From NCBI GenBank assembly GCA_021824175.1, contig JAKALP010000037.1:1-49949 (forward strand): a stretch of DNA of 49,949 bases. Direction: 5' to 3'. The position numbers and the translations under genes were made by a program. The notes under the pieces are model-generated. The model made no database searches and had not been told where the DNA came from. It saw only the letters and a program-made list of their open reading frames with translations. Below are positions 35,641 through 43,941 of this stretch, in pieces (positions within the stretch are counted from its first letter, which is position 1; each line of letters starts with the position of its first letter). Source of the stretch: Deltaproteobacteria bacterium. Lineage in GTDB: Bacteria; Desulfobacterota; Desulfobacteria; Desulfobacterales; Desulfosarcinaceae.

Positions 35641-35711
35641 GTTTGAAGGATAATGAAAATATCAGGGTAAGAGATTTGTGGCGTCACATCCAATATTTTA
35701 AAGGAAATCTC

Positions 35712-36215
35712 ATGTTCACCCAACAACAGACGTACAGCAGAATCAGAGAGAAACTGATCCCCTACGGACAGTATTTGGGGCTGCGGGATGTGCCGGCCGA
35801 CAGGCAAGCGTTCACGCCCGTGGATATCGGCTATTGTGCGTTGCTCGTCGCGGTCTGGGCGGTGAAGCAGTATGTCGGCGCGTTCCTGGGCGCGAAAGCC
35901 AAGGGGCGCGCGGAGTCCAAGCCCGATGATAAGATGAAGCGATTGGAGCAGAAGTACGCTGAGCTGGAGAAGTATGCCCAGCTCCAAAACAGACGGGTGG
36001 AGCAGCTGGAGGAGCGCCTGGATCGGGTCGTCGCGACCTTTGAGGCGTTGGACTCAGACCCCATCGCTATTGCCCAGGCCAGGAAAGAGGATTTGATCGT
36101 GTTTCTGGGCGAATTGGGCCTGACCCAACGCAAGGCGGTGGCGTGCGCGGATGATTTGCATTTGCTTTTGGAAACCGAAATCAAACCGATATTCACTCCC
36201 GGAGTAAAACCGTGA
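35712..36215 (+). CDS. single-span membrane protein with coiled coil, unknown
   Basis: 167 residues from the ATG at 35712 (AAGGAAATCTC upstream). One hydrophobic segment lies at ~39-60 (IGYCALLVAVWAVKQYVGAF). It is followed by a charged coiled coil of about 50 residues (MKRLEQKYAELEKYAQLQNR, VEQLEERLDRVVATFEAL) and a soluble end (DLIVFLGELGLTQRKAVACA). The layout suggests an anchored scaffold or regulator. Its stop overlaps the GTG start of the next gene by four bases (GTGA), so the two are translationally coupled and probably form one complex. Confidence 0.78.
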   Translation: MFTQQQTYSRIREKLIPYGQYLGLRDVPADRQAFTPVDIGYCALLVAVWAVKQYVGAFLGAKAKGRAESKPDDKMKRLEQKYAELEKYAQLQNRRVEQLEERLDRVVATFEALDSDPIAIAQARKEDLIVFLGELGLTQRKAVACADDLHLLLETEIKPIFTPGVKP

Positions 36216-37411
36216 AGATGCTGTTGGCGGCCGGCGCGGGCCGGTTGGAAGAGGGCACCCGCCTCGGGCCGGAGGCGTCGCAATCGCTGGCGCAAGCGGC
36301 CCTGCATATCATGGCCGTCTCCATGGACAATCTTGACGACCAATCCCTTTGCGTGGCCGAGCGCTTTGCCGGCGCGGCCCGGGAGCAGGCCGATCCATTG
36401 CGGGGGAAAGTGTGCTGGGAGGACGGCGCGTCCGGTACTCCCGAATGTGTAACGCACCTGCGGCGGGCCATGGATCTGGCGCAGAATGTGGCGCGATATC
36501 TGCCCCAGGAGTCTGCCGGGGCTTTTGCGAATTTGCGGCAGATGCTGCAAGAGGCGCTCCGGTCATTTCAAATTATGACGGATTGCGGCTCCAATGACGC
36601 TTTGGTGAAGAGGATCACTGCTTTTGGCCAGCGGTTGCCCTCATACAGGAACAAGTACTTTGACTACGGGTTGATCAACATGCAGGCCCTGGCGTCGGCC
36701 CATCTTCAGCGCCATGGCATCCGCGCGGAGATCCCCGTGGATAAAGAGATTGAAGATCCCGCCGTCCTTATCCAGGCGCTGATGAAGAGATCCCATGACC
36801 ACCGATACTTGGCGGAGAGTTATGCCGAAGAAGGGCTGCATCTTCTCTCCTGTTTTGAAGAGCAAGCCGCTCGCGCCAGGACTGCTTCTGCGTGGGCCGA
36901 GGTTTTGAATGTGGCGCATCAGTCGCTCTTTTGGGTGACCGCAGCGAAGACGGCCTTTGATTGGTCGGAGACACGCTATGCCAGGGCCGGGTGTGCGGTT
37001 CCCGCTGATCTGCTGAAGGAGCGCCAGGTGGTCGAAGAATACCGGGTTGAAATTATCCAACTGCTGCTGCACCGCGGAGGGTCGTTTATCTTTGGCCCCA
37101 TCATCGCTTTGGGAGAAGCAATGCTCCGACACAAGATCAGCGGCGGCCCTGAACCGAAACTCATCAATGCCGTCAACGACTGGGCCGCAAGGACGCCAAT
37201 CTACCCGGAGCGGCTGCGAAAGGTCTGGCTTGGTATTGCCGGGGAGGAAGAGCGCACGGGTTCAAATACTCCTGTGAGCCGCCTTATCGATCGCATCGCG
37301 CAAGAGTTTCCAAAAGTCTTCACGGATCGCGCCGTGGCGTGCGCGAGCTTGCTGACCACCGATTTGTTCTCAGGCTTCGATCGCCACGATTGCGAGTCGA
37401 ATCAGAAGTGA
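36212..37411 (+). CDS. large helical protein of unknown function
   Basis: 399 residues from a GTG start overlapping the previous stop. It is almost wholly helical by composition (SQSLAQAALHIMAVSMDNLD, HLRRAMDLAQNVARYLPQES, EEYRVEIIQLLLHRGG), with no signal peptide and no membrane span. Scattered Cys residues (about ten) are not arranged as a metal site. I recognise no family. The tight coupling to the coiled-coil membrane protein suggests a cytoplasmic partner docked at the membrane. Confidence 0.75.
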   Translation: MKMLLAAGAGRLEEGTRLGPEASQSLAQAALHIMAVSMDNLDDQSLCVAERFAGAAREQADPLRGKVCWEDGASGTPECVTHLRRAMDLAQNVARYLPQESAGAFANLRQMLQEALRSFQIMTDCGSNDALVKRITAFGQRLPSYRNKYFDYGLINMQALASAHLQRHGIRAEIPVDKEIEDPAVLIQALMKRSHDHRYLAESYAEEGLHLLSCFEEQAARARTASAWAEVLNVAHQSLFWVTAAKTAFDWSETRYARAGCAVPADLLKERQVVEEYRVEIIQLLLHRGGSFIFGPIIALGEAMLRHKISGGPEPKLINAVNDWAARTPIYPERLRKVWLGIAGEEERTGSNTPVSRLIDRIAQEFPKVFTDRAVACASLLTTDLFSGFDRHDCESNQK

Positions 37412-37450
37412 TGTGTGGTAAATCATGGCGTCTATGGATAGAAAACATCC

Positions 37451-37543
37451 GGCGCGTTTTTCGCCTTCAAGATCGCGCACACGGCCGAACATCTCGGCCA
37501 GATATCCTACCTGCGGGGCATGCAACGCGATAGAGACAAGTAG
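37451..37543 (+). pseudogene. 3' end fragment of a DinB-family gene
   Basis: Thirty codons, GAFFAFKIAHTAEHLG then QISYLRGMQRDRDK and TAG, match the last thirty residues of the intact DinB protein encoded at 43328-43840 (GAFFAIIITHTAEHIG, EISYLRGMQRGMDK). Nothing upstream of 37451 continues the similarity. It is a duplicated or left-behind gene end with one of the metal-binding-type His positions (HTAEH) still present. Confidence 0.88.
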
Positions 37544-37566
37544 AAGAGGCTTGCGTCCACTGAGAA

Positions 37567-37658
37567 GGGGGCCAATCCTTGAATTGTGACCAAACATAAC
37601 TATTTCCTTTCCAAGACCGATTTTTAATCGTCTTGAATCACAATGCAAGGCTTGGCCC
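37567..37658. repeat. long imperfect hairpin between convergent genes
   Basis: GGGGCCAATCCTTGAATTGT (from 37567) pairs with its near complement ending at 37658, 20 of 22 positions. The interior holds a second stem CAAGACCGATT / AATCGTCTTG. It may be a bidirectional terminator or a non-autonomous repeat. Confidence 0.8.
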
Positions 37659-37675
37659 CCATGGACTGGCCGGTG

Positions 37676-38767
37676 TTATGGCTGCCGGCTCAGGGTCACA
37701 CTCTGATTGATGGTGTTATCCACTCCGCCATCAAAGACAAAGCTGCCCGTAACGGTCGAAGTAGAAACGTCGGCATTCGAAAGAGCGGCAGTAAAAGGGG
37801 ATGTCCCTATGGTACCGCTGCCGGACGCATTAAGTTTTCCACTTGTACCGGAAACGCTCCCGTTGAAGACGCTGATCGATACATTGCCCCCGGCGTCGCA
37901 TCCCACCCCGGAAACCAATGAAATGGTGGCGCTGCCACTGACATCGAAGGTGCCTTCATAAGGGTCGGCCAGCGTGCCGCTGCCAGTCACGACCACCTCG
38001 ATGGTGCCGGATACCGCATGTTGCCAGACACATCCACCCCCGCTCTCCGTCATCGTACCGGAGAATGATCCTGAGTAGATCGCCGTGTCGCCGGGCGAGC
38101 CGCAGTCTCTTAGACATTCTCCTTCAAATGGGGGAAGCCATTCCGGAACCGTTTCTCCCTTGGCGGCCAGCAGGTGGCTTTCAGCCTCAAAAGGATTGCG
38201 CTGAATTCGTCCCACCAGGTCCGCGGCTGTATCGGCGCTGATTTGTCCTGAGAATTGCGCATCCATGATGTGGGTTCGAACCTGGACCGATGCGATGGAG
38301 GTAAACACCTCCGGCTGGGCCAGGTCGAGAAGCATGGAAGCTGGATCAGGCAGCAGCAGATTGCTGGCCACCGAGGTGATAAAGATTTCGATCATTTGGT
38401 AGGTTTCTGAATTGCGAATTCTGGTGATCGTATCGGATATGGCGGCTCTATTTACCGATGACCGGGCCGATAGCGATGAAGAATTCAGCGGGACGCCGAG
38501 CACATGGGTTTCAAGATAACTCTCAAGGTCCTGAGCGCCAGTGGATTCGGCGTCGATGTTGGTAAGGATTTGTTCATACGATGTGAGGTACTGCTCATCG
38601 GTGAGCCCGCCGCTCAGTGCGCTTTGATCAAGGGCGGTGATTTGGGTCACAAATTGCGAATTGACATCAGTGGTGCTCTCCCCGGAACTGCCGCCACCTC
38701 CACCGCCTCCACATCCTGCCAGACCTAGCGCTAGCGCGAATACAAGAATCAGTAATTTCAGCTTCAT
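37676..38767 (-). CDS. Gly-rich-leader lipoprotein, unknown function
   Basis: 363 residues, start at 38767 with AAAAGGAGGATAATT upstream. The signal peptide ends in a lipobox LGLAGC followed by a run of seven Gly (residues ~19-26), a common linker on surface lipoproteins. Residues ~30-200 are helical (LTDEQYLTSYEQILTNIDAE). The C-terminal ~150 are beta-rich and repetitive with alternating Ser/Thr/Gly (YSGSFSGTMTESGGGC, VVVTGSGTLADPYEGTFDVS), like a beta-barrel or beta-helix. Two Cys pairs (CLRDC; GVGCDAGG) could form disulfides. It points toward the DinB fragment and hairpin. Confidence 0.85.
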   Translation of the reverse strand: MKLKLLILVFALALGLAGCGGGGGGGSSGESTTDVNSQFVTQITALDQSALSGGLTDEQYLTSYEQILTNIDAESTGAQDLESYLETHVLGVPLNSSSLSARSSVNRAAISDTITRIRNSETYQMIEIFITSVASNLLLPDPASMLLDLAQPEVFTSIASVQVRTHIMDAQFSGQISADTAADLVGRIQRNPFEAESHLLAAKGETVPEWLPPFEGECLRDCGSPGDTAIYSGSFSGTMTESGGGCVWQHAVSGTIEVVVTGSGTLADPYEGTFDVSGSATISLVSGVGCDAGGNVSISVFNGSVSGTSGKLNASGSGTIGTSPFTAALSNADVSTSTVTGSFVFDGGVDNTINQSVTLSRQP

Positions 38768-39442
38768 TCAATTATCCTCCTTTTCAAAGGTTAGCGGAAA
38801 TCCCCCTTAAGGGGTTATCTGTCCAAGTTTCGGGAGTCAGGGCAACGAACTTAAGTCTTTTTTTTGTTTTCTATCCCTCCTCAATTCTCAATATGAGAGT
38901 ATTCAGCCATTTAGTATGTCTGCGGCCCTAAATTTGCCCCCAGAGCCTTATCCCGCAGGTCTTTTGCCTGGCGATTTTGAAACAAAATCCTTTTCGAGGC
39001 GGTTTACGGTGAGTCAAGCTTGGCGATGCCCGCGGCAATGGGCCGTTTGCCTAAATTATGAATTGAAGTATGGGTCAATTCAACATAGGGTGGAGGCAGG
39101 GGTATGCGCCGCACAATTAATTGAGATTTGGGAGGTTTTCTTTTTGCGGCACGTCATTTCAGTCCCACAGAAATACGGGACAAACTGTGTGGGAATCCAG
39201 ATTAATACCAAATTAATAGGATACCATCGCGCTGGATGCCGGTTTGTGCGGGAATGATAAAAGAAACGCACCGATGCCCGAATTATTTACAAGCGATCTC
39301 TAAATATGCTTTTGTCCGAGACTTTTTTGAAAGCAAATTTTAGATCCACCAAATACTCTATTTTGCTGCCGGAGAATGATTTACCTCCGCATCGAGGGCC
39401 AAACAAGATCTTTTTAAGATCGCCTGCATTGAAGGAAGCAAT
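38768..39442. other. intergenic region, no supported gene
   Basis: 675 bases between divergent genes. A CCCCCTTAAGGGG palindrome lies near 38804-38816. Open frames on both strands around 38916-39271 lack protein-like composition and ribosome-binding sites. Confidence 0.5.
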
Positions 39443-40444
39443 ATGAAGAAACTTGTCGCGGGTGGCACGGGGTTCATTGGCGGTGAAATCGTCCGCCAGT
39501 TGGTTCAGGCGGGCCATGAGGTGAAAGCGATTGTACGGGAGAAGAGCAACCTGCGTAACCTGGCCCATCTGGAGCTTGAACGTGTCACGGGTGACATTCG
39601 CGACAAGGACGCCATCAAGCGCGCGCTGACCGGGTGTGACACGTTTTTTCTTACGGCCGCGTACTTTGCCCATTGGGCCCCGAATCCCCGACTGCTCTAT
39701 GAGGTGAATGTCGGCGGGACGAGAGCCTCTCTTCAGGCCGCCCTGGAAGCCGGGGTGGAAAGAGTGGTCTACACGAGCACCAACAACGCCATCGGCGCCG
39801 CGGCCGGGGAGACACCGGCCAACGAAGAAAAAGAGTTCAACTACTGGCAAACCGGCGATCACTACTCGATGTCCAAATATATTGCCGAGAATGAGGCCAG
39901 AATTTTAGCGATAAAGGGTCTGCCGGTAGTATTTGTCAATCCGACTTTGGTGATTGGAAGAGGCGACTTGAAACCCACGCCTTCCGGCCAGATGATCATT
40001 GACGTGGTGAATCGGAACTTGCCTGGGTATATCGATGGCGGCGTGAATATCGTGGATGTGGAGGATGTGGCCAGAGGACATCTGCTGGCGGCGGAGAAAG
40101 GCAGGATCGGCGAGCGTTATCTTCTGGGCAACCGGAATGTTTCGGTGCGCGAATACATTGAGTTAATCGCCAATGTCGCCAATGTCAAAGCCCCCAAATT
40201 GAAGATTCCATATAAAATGGCGGTCGCGCTTGGAAAACTCTTCGAACTGCAGGCGGCCATGACCAGGAAGCCGCCCATGGTGACGGCTAGTGAGGTTCGT
40301 ATCGGCCGAATGCGGGAATGGTATGACTGCTCCAAGGCCATCAAAGAGCTGGGTTTTTCACAAACGCCCATCGAAGAGACGATCCGCAAAGCCATCGCGT
40401 GGTTCAGGGAGAATAACTACTTGGGTAGACCCAAGGATGCGTAG
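39443..40444 (+). CDS. HpnA-like NAD-dependent epimerase/dehydratase
   Basis: 333 residues, ATG at 39443 after GAAGGAAGCAAT. The Rossmann motif is VAGGTGFIGGEIVRQL, the acidic-residue region DIRDKDAIKRAL, and the catalytic YSMSKYIAENEA with Ser/Thr in VVYTSTNNAIG. NPTLVIGRGDLKPTPSGQMI and VNIVDVEDVARGHLLAAEKG match the subgroup named after hopanoid-associated sugar epimerase HpnA. No hopanoid genes are nearby, so that role is unproven. It shares architecture with the product of 42213-43259. The PilT-like gene follows after 28 bases. Confidence 0.9.
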   Translation: MKKLVAGGTGFIGGEIVRQLVQAGHEVKAIVREKSNLRNLAHLELERVTGDIRDKDAIKRALTGCDTFFLTAAYFAHWAPNPRLLYEVNVGGTRASLQAALEAGVERVVYTSTNNAIGAAAGETPANEEKEFNYWQTGDHYSMSKYIAENEARILAIKGLPVVFVNPTLVIGRGDLKPTPSGQMIIDVVNRNLPGYIDGGVNIVDVEDVARGHLLAAEKGRIGERYLLGNRNVSVREYIELIANVANVKAPKLKIPYKMAVALGKLFELQAAMTRKPPMVTASEVRIGRMREWYDCSKAIKELGFSQTPIEETIRKAIAWFRENNYLGRPKDA

Positions 40445-40472
40445 AAGCCACTGCTAAAATTGGACCAATATT

Positions 40473-41732
40473 ATGATCAATGAACTCATCGAAGCAGCAA
40501 AAGCAAAAGGCGCCAGCGATTTGCATCTGGAACCCGGACTGCCGGCAGTGTATCGAGCGGGCGGTCAGCTTGAAATGCAAGGCGAACCCATTTCTTCGGA
40601 AGCCTTAAACGCGCTGGCTCGGCAAATCATCGATAAAGAGAGCTGGTCGGATTTTTTGAGCAAGGGCTCATATGACACGTCAATGAACATTCAAAATGTT
40701 CGCTGCCGCATTAATATTCTCAGGACCAATCGCGGAATCGGTTTTGCCATTCGATTGCTGTCATCATTTCAGCCCACCGTCGAAAAATTGAATCTGCACC
40801 CTGATATTAACGAGGTTATAAAACACAGCCACGGGCTCGTCCTTTTTTGTGGACCCACCGGCAGCGGCAAATCTTCCACCATGGCTGCATTAATTCAAGA
40901 AATCAATCAATCCAAATCCAAGCATATCATTACGATTGAAAGTCCGATTGAATACCAATTCAAGATGATCCATTCGATCATCCGGCAACGGGAGGTCGGC
41001 AAAGACACGCCCTCATTTTATCAGGGGATCATTGACGCCATGCGCGAAGACCCGGATGTCCTGATGGTGGGAGAGATGCGCGAGCCGGAAGTAATGCGAG
41101 AAACGCTCAATGCCGCCGAAACCGGGCATCTGGTTTTTGCTACCATTCATTCCGGTTCTTCCGGAGAAGCGATATATCGGCTGGTAAATGCCTTCCCGGC
41201 CGAAATGCAGGATAATGTGAGAGCCCAAATCGCGGATTGCCTGCTGGCGGTGATCTGCCAACGCCTGGTGTACCGGTCCGAAATCGATGCGCGGGTTCCC
41301 GAGTGTGAAATTCTATTTGCGAACTTTGCCATCAAATCGGTCATCCGGGGTGGGAAATACTCTAAAATCGAAGATGTTTTGCAAACCGGTTCCGAAGAAA
41401 AAATGTGGTCCTTCCAGCGCTACCGCGAATGGTTGAACAAGCGCGGCAACTGGTATCTTCCTAAAAATGACGCCGTGGAAAAGCCCATTGAACTGAGTCG
41501 AAATGATGAAAACTTGCACGGCGAAAAGATGATGAAGGCCGAATCGCCCGCCAAGACCAAGATATCGAACCCCGGCAAGCCCGCGCCCAAAGCAGCCAAT
41601 GCCAGTAAGCCCGTGGCGCCAAATAAAAGAATTTCCGAAAGCAAACCGGACCAAAATGAAGTATACAAACTCGATGAGCCTGAAGATTTGGATTCGATTT
41701 TAAAAATGTTGGAAAAGCGAAAAGATGATTGA
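40473..41732 (+). CDS. orphan PilT/PilU-like type IV pilus retraction ATPase
   Basis: 419 residues. The N-terminal domain (~1-100) begins ELIEAAKAKGASDLHLEPG as in PilT. The ATPase core has Walker A LFCGPTGSGKSS (~125-135), the Asp box IITIESPIEY, Walker B DPDVLMVGEMREPE and the His box ETGHLVFATIHSGSSGEAI; AIRLL and the final QRLVY are also PilT-like. Residues ~330-419 are a low-complexity Lys/Pro/Ala tail absent from standard PilT (about 345-370 residues), ending in an acidic-then-helical piece (LDEPEDLDSILKMLEKRK). No ribosome-binding site is clear and no other pilus gene is nearby. It may serve a distant pilus or have been repurposed. Confidence 0.92.
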   Translation: MINELIEAAKAKGASDLHLEPGLPAVYRAGGQLEMQGEPISSEALNALARQIIDKESWSDFLSKGSYDTSMNIQNVRCRINILRTNRGIGFAIRLLSSFQPTVEKLNLHPDINEVIKHSHGLVLFCGPTGSGKSSTMAALIQEINQSKSKHIITIESPIEYQFKMIHSIIRQREVGKDTPSFYQGIIDAMREDPDVLMVGEMREPEVMRETLNAAETGHLVFATIHSGSSGEAIYRLVNAFPAEMQDNVRAQIADCLLAVICQRLVYRSEIDARVPECEILFANFAIKSVIRGGKYSKIEDVLQTGSEEKMWSFQRYREWLNKRGNWYLPKNDAVEKPIELSRNDENLHGEKMMKAESPAKTKISNPGKPAPKAANASKPVAPNKRISESKPDQNEVYKLDEPEDLDSILKMLEKRKDD

Positions 41733-41785
41733 CGGATAGACGGCGGGCCAAGTCTGCTCTTTGCTGCAAGCCATTTCACTAAGCG

Positions 41786-41968
41786 TCAGGCCTGATAGAC
41801 CAGTTCCCCGCTCTTGAAGACCATCCGCGGTTTGAAAGTGTTTGAAACGTTTCCAGGGGATTTTTTTCGAAAACCGCCAGATCGGCGATCTTGCCGGGTT
41901 CGATGCTCCCCAGATCGCGCTCCAAGCCGAGCAGCTGGGCATTGTTGAGGGTGGCCATGCGCAGGATA
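41786..41968 (-). pseudogene. frameshifted 3' fragment of an amidohydrolase
   Basis: On the minus strand from 41968: [40 protein letters not shown], then after a frame change [14 protein letters not shown] and a stop at 41786. This is the conserved end of imidazolonepropionase-like amidohydrolases (A-T-x-N-A-x-x-L-G, x-G-S-I-E-x-G-K-x-A-D-L, V-x-x-V-x-K-x-G). The metal-binding bulk of the enzyme is missing and the frame is broken, so it is not functional. Confidence 0.88.
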
Positions 41969-42078
41969 TCTGTAACACATCAATATAAAGAGAAATTTCC
42001 ATTTAAGTGGCCATCAAGCGCTGGACTGTTTAGGCGGTTGCCTAATTCATTAGATTATTTTGAATAGCTTGTAGCAAT

Positions 42079-42177
42079 ATGGCATACGATGAAGATCTTG
42101 CCAGCAAGGTCAGAATTCTTCTGGCCGACCGTACGGGATGCAGTGAAAAGAAGATGTTTGGCTCAACAGCTCCATAA
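42079..42177 (+). pseudogene. 5' fragment of a TfoX-type gene
   Basis: A 32-codon frame starting MAYDEDLASKVRILLADRTG and continuing CSEKKMFGS before a stop at 42177. It matches the start of TfoX N-terminal-domain proteins (M-A-Y-D-E-x-L-A-x-R-x-R-x-x-L, then E-K-K-M-F-G-G). The remaining ~70 residues of the domain are gone. A promoter could still drive it, but a 32-residue product is unlikely to fold. Confidence 0.85.
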
Positions 42178-42212
42178 ACCGCGGAACCATCGTCTAATCA
42201 AAGGAGGGGATT

Positions 42213-43259
42213 ATGAAAAAGGCATTGGTGACGGGTGCGGCCGGCTTCATCGGCTCGCATGTGGTTCAGGAACTGCTCAAGGAAAATGTGGCCGTGAGAG
42301 CGCTGCTCCGGCCCGGTGAAAACACCCGCAATCTCGACGGGCTGGATATCGAGCGGATGGAGGGCGATATTCTGGACAAGGCGGCGGTGGCCAAAGCCAT
42401 TCAGGGCGTGGATACCCTTTTTCATCTGGCCGCGGTCTACGCCATCTGGATGAAGGATTGGCGGGGCATCTACGAGGTCAATCTCCAGGGATCGCGCAAT
42501 CTCTTATGGGCGGCCCTGAAGGCCGATATCGAACGGGTGGTGTATACCAGTTCCATCGCGGCCTTGGGCATTGCACCGGGCAAAACCCTGGCCAACGAGG
42601 ATACGCCGTTCAATCAATACGACCTGGGCAATCACTATGTGCTGACCAAATATCTCTCCCAGCAGGAAGCATTGGGCTTTGCCGAGCACGGGTTGAACCT
42701 GGTGGTGGTGAACCCGTGCTTTCCCTTTGGCGCCAACGATATCGCGCCCACGCCCACCGGCCAGATCATCCTGGATATCGTCAATGGGCTCAACCGCTTT
42801 GCTTTCAGCGGCGGCTTCAATATCGTGGATGTCCGCGATGTGGCGCGCGGGCATGTCCTGGCCGCCAAAAAAGGCCGGGCCGGCCAAAAATATGTGCTGG
42901 GCAATATGAATATCACCATGCCCGGATTCATGCGCCTGGTGAACCGGATTGCCGGCAAGCCCAACCGGTTGTTTCTCTGGTTTCCGCGGATTTTTCTGCG
43001 GCTGGCCACGGGGCCCATGAAGTATTGGTCTGATTACATCACTCACCGGCCGCCGCTGTCTACGCCGGCGGAAATCAAGTATGCTTCCCAGTATCTCTAT
43101 TTTGACAACAGCAAAGCCAAAACCGAGCTGGGTCTGGAGTTTGCGCCCATCGAAGAGTCCATCTCCCGGGCCATCGAGTGGTTCCGGGCGCATGGGTATA
43201 TTCGCGGCGGCGAGCAAGTACAGCGGCAGGGGTTGATCGACCAGACCAATTCGGGATAG
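42213..43259 (+). CDS. HpnA-like NAD-dependent epimerase/dehydratase (paralogue)
   Basis: 348 residues with an excellent AAAGGAGGGGATT leader. The motifs are VTGAAGFIGSHVVQELL, catalytic HYVLTKYLSQQEA with Ser in VVYTSSIAALG, NPCFPFGANDIAPTPTGQII and FNIVDVRDVARGHVLAAKKG. It is the same extended-SDR subgroup as 39443-40444, with the same PTPxGQ and NIVDVxDVARGH blocks. A C-terminal helix-rich stretch (LFLWFPRIFLRLATGPMKYW) is hydrophobic and may touch the membrane. The DinB gene follows 68 bases downstream, so the pair is probably cotranscribed. Confidence 0.9.
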   Translation: MKKALVTGAAGFIGSHVVQELLKENVAVRALLRPGENTRNLDGLDIERMEGDILDKAAVAKAIQGVDTLFHLAAVYAIWMKDWRGIYEVNLQGSRNLLWAALKADIERVVYTSSIAALGIAPGKTLANEDTPFNQYDLGNHYVLTKYLSQQEALGFAEHGLNLVVVNPCFPFGANDIAPTPTGQIILDIVNGLNRFAFSGGFNIVDVRDVARGHVLAAKKGRAGQKYVLGNMNITMPGFMRLVNRIAGKPNRLFLWFPRIFLRLATGPMKYWSDYITHRPPLSTPAEIKYASQYLYFDNSKAKTELGLEFAPIEESISRAIEWFRAHGYIRGGEQVQRQGLIDQTNSG

Positions 43260-43327
43260 AAGTCGTAGTGAAAGAGAATTATGGCTCGCAGTTAAAAATC
43301 ATCTACCCATCGTTACAAGGAGAACAA

Positions 43328-43840
43328 ATGGAAATACAGCGCTATATCGGTACCGAGTTGTCGAGTTCGAAAATGGCCCTGGGGCGGGTGCTCCAGGGGC
43401 TGAGCCAGGCGGAGCTTGACTGGCGGCCAGCGTCGGGGTGCAACTCCATTGGCTTGATTCTGTTTCACATGGCCCGGACCGAAGATGCGCTGGTGCAGGG
43501 GCTGCTGCAAAAGGTGGCCGCGGTCTGGGACACCGAAACGTGGCATGAAACACTCGGGTTGGCCAAGGAAGAAAGCGGTTCGCATTATACCGTGGATCAG
43601 GTCAATGCATTCAAAGTGCCGGAGCTGGCCAAGATCCTGGCCTATTATGACGCCGTGCGCGCCAAGACCAAGGAGAAATTGCGCAGCATGCCGGTCGAGG
43701 CCTTTGATGAGAAGATCATGTTCCCCCATGTCGGGGAGATGACCATCGGCGCATTTTTCGCGATAATCATCACCCATACCGCCGAACACATCGGCGAGAT
43801 CTCCTACCTGCGGGGCATGCAGCGCGGCATGGACAAGTAG
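43328..43840 (+). CDS. DinB-family protein (putative metal-dependent four-helix enzyme)
   Basis: 170 residues from the ATG at 43328 (CAAGGAGAACAA before it). The His positions of the DinB/YfiT-like four-helix fold are visible: ILFHMARTEDALVQ in helix 2 and ITHTAEHIGEISYLRG in the last helix, the usual three-His metal site being completed there. Family members bind zinc or nickel and include thiol-dependent transferases, but most are uncharacterised. A fragment of a second copy lies at 37451-37543. It follows an HpnA-like epimerase gene in one transcript. Confidence 0.88.
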   Translation: MEIQRYIGTELSSSKMALGRVLQGLSQAELDWRPASGCNSIGLILFHMARTEDALVQGLLQKVAAVWDTETWHETLGLAKEESGSHYTVDQVNAFKVPELAKILAYYDAVRAKTKEKLRSMPVEAFDEKIMFPHVGEMTIGAFFAIIITHTAEHIGEISYLRGMQRGMDK

Positions 43841-43864
43841 AAAAGACTTTGGGTTCAAACTCTT

Positions 43865-43927
43865 GTAGTACTCGTACTTGAAGGAGTTTATTTGCTTTTC
43901 GAGTACGAGTACGCGTACGAGTACGAT
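43865..43927. repeat. GTACTCGTAC / GAGTACGAGTACGCGTAC repeat
   Basis: GTAGTACTCGTACTTG on the left and CGAGTACGAGTACGCGTACG on the right are inverted around an AT-rich loop. It lies between convergent DinB and carboxylesterase genes and may end both transcripts. A fragment of the family is at 23156. Confidence 0.75.
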
Positions 43928-43941
43928 TAATTACTTGGATA

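Noticed and set aside
38262-38290. tRNA-like GGTTCGAACC segment
   Set aside because: It lies inside the lipoprotein coding sequence and no cloverleaf can be formed around it.
38916-39271. Open frames on both strands
   Set aside because: No ribosome-binding sites, no motif and poor codon pattern on either strand.
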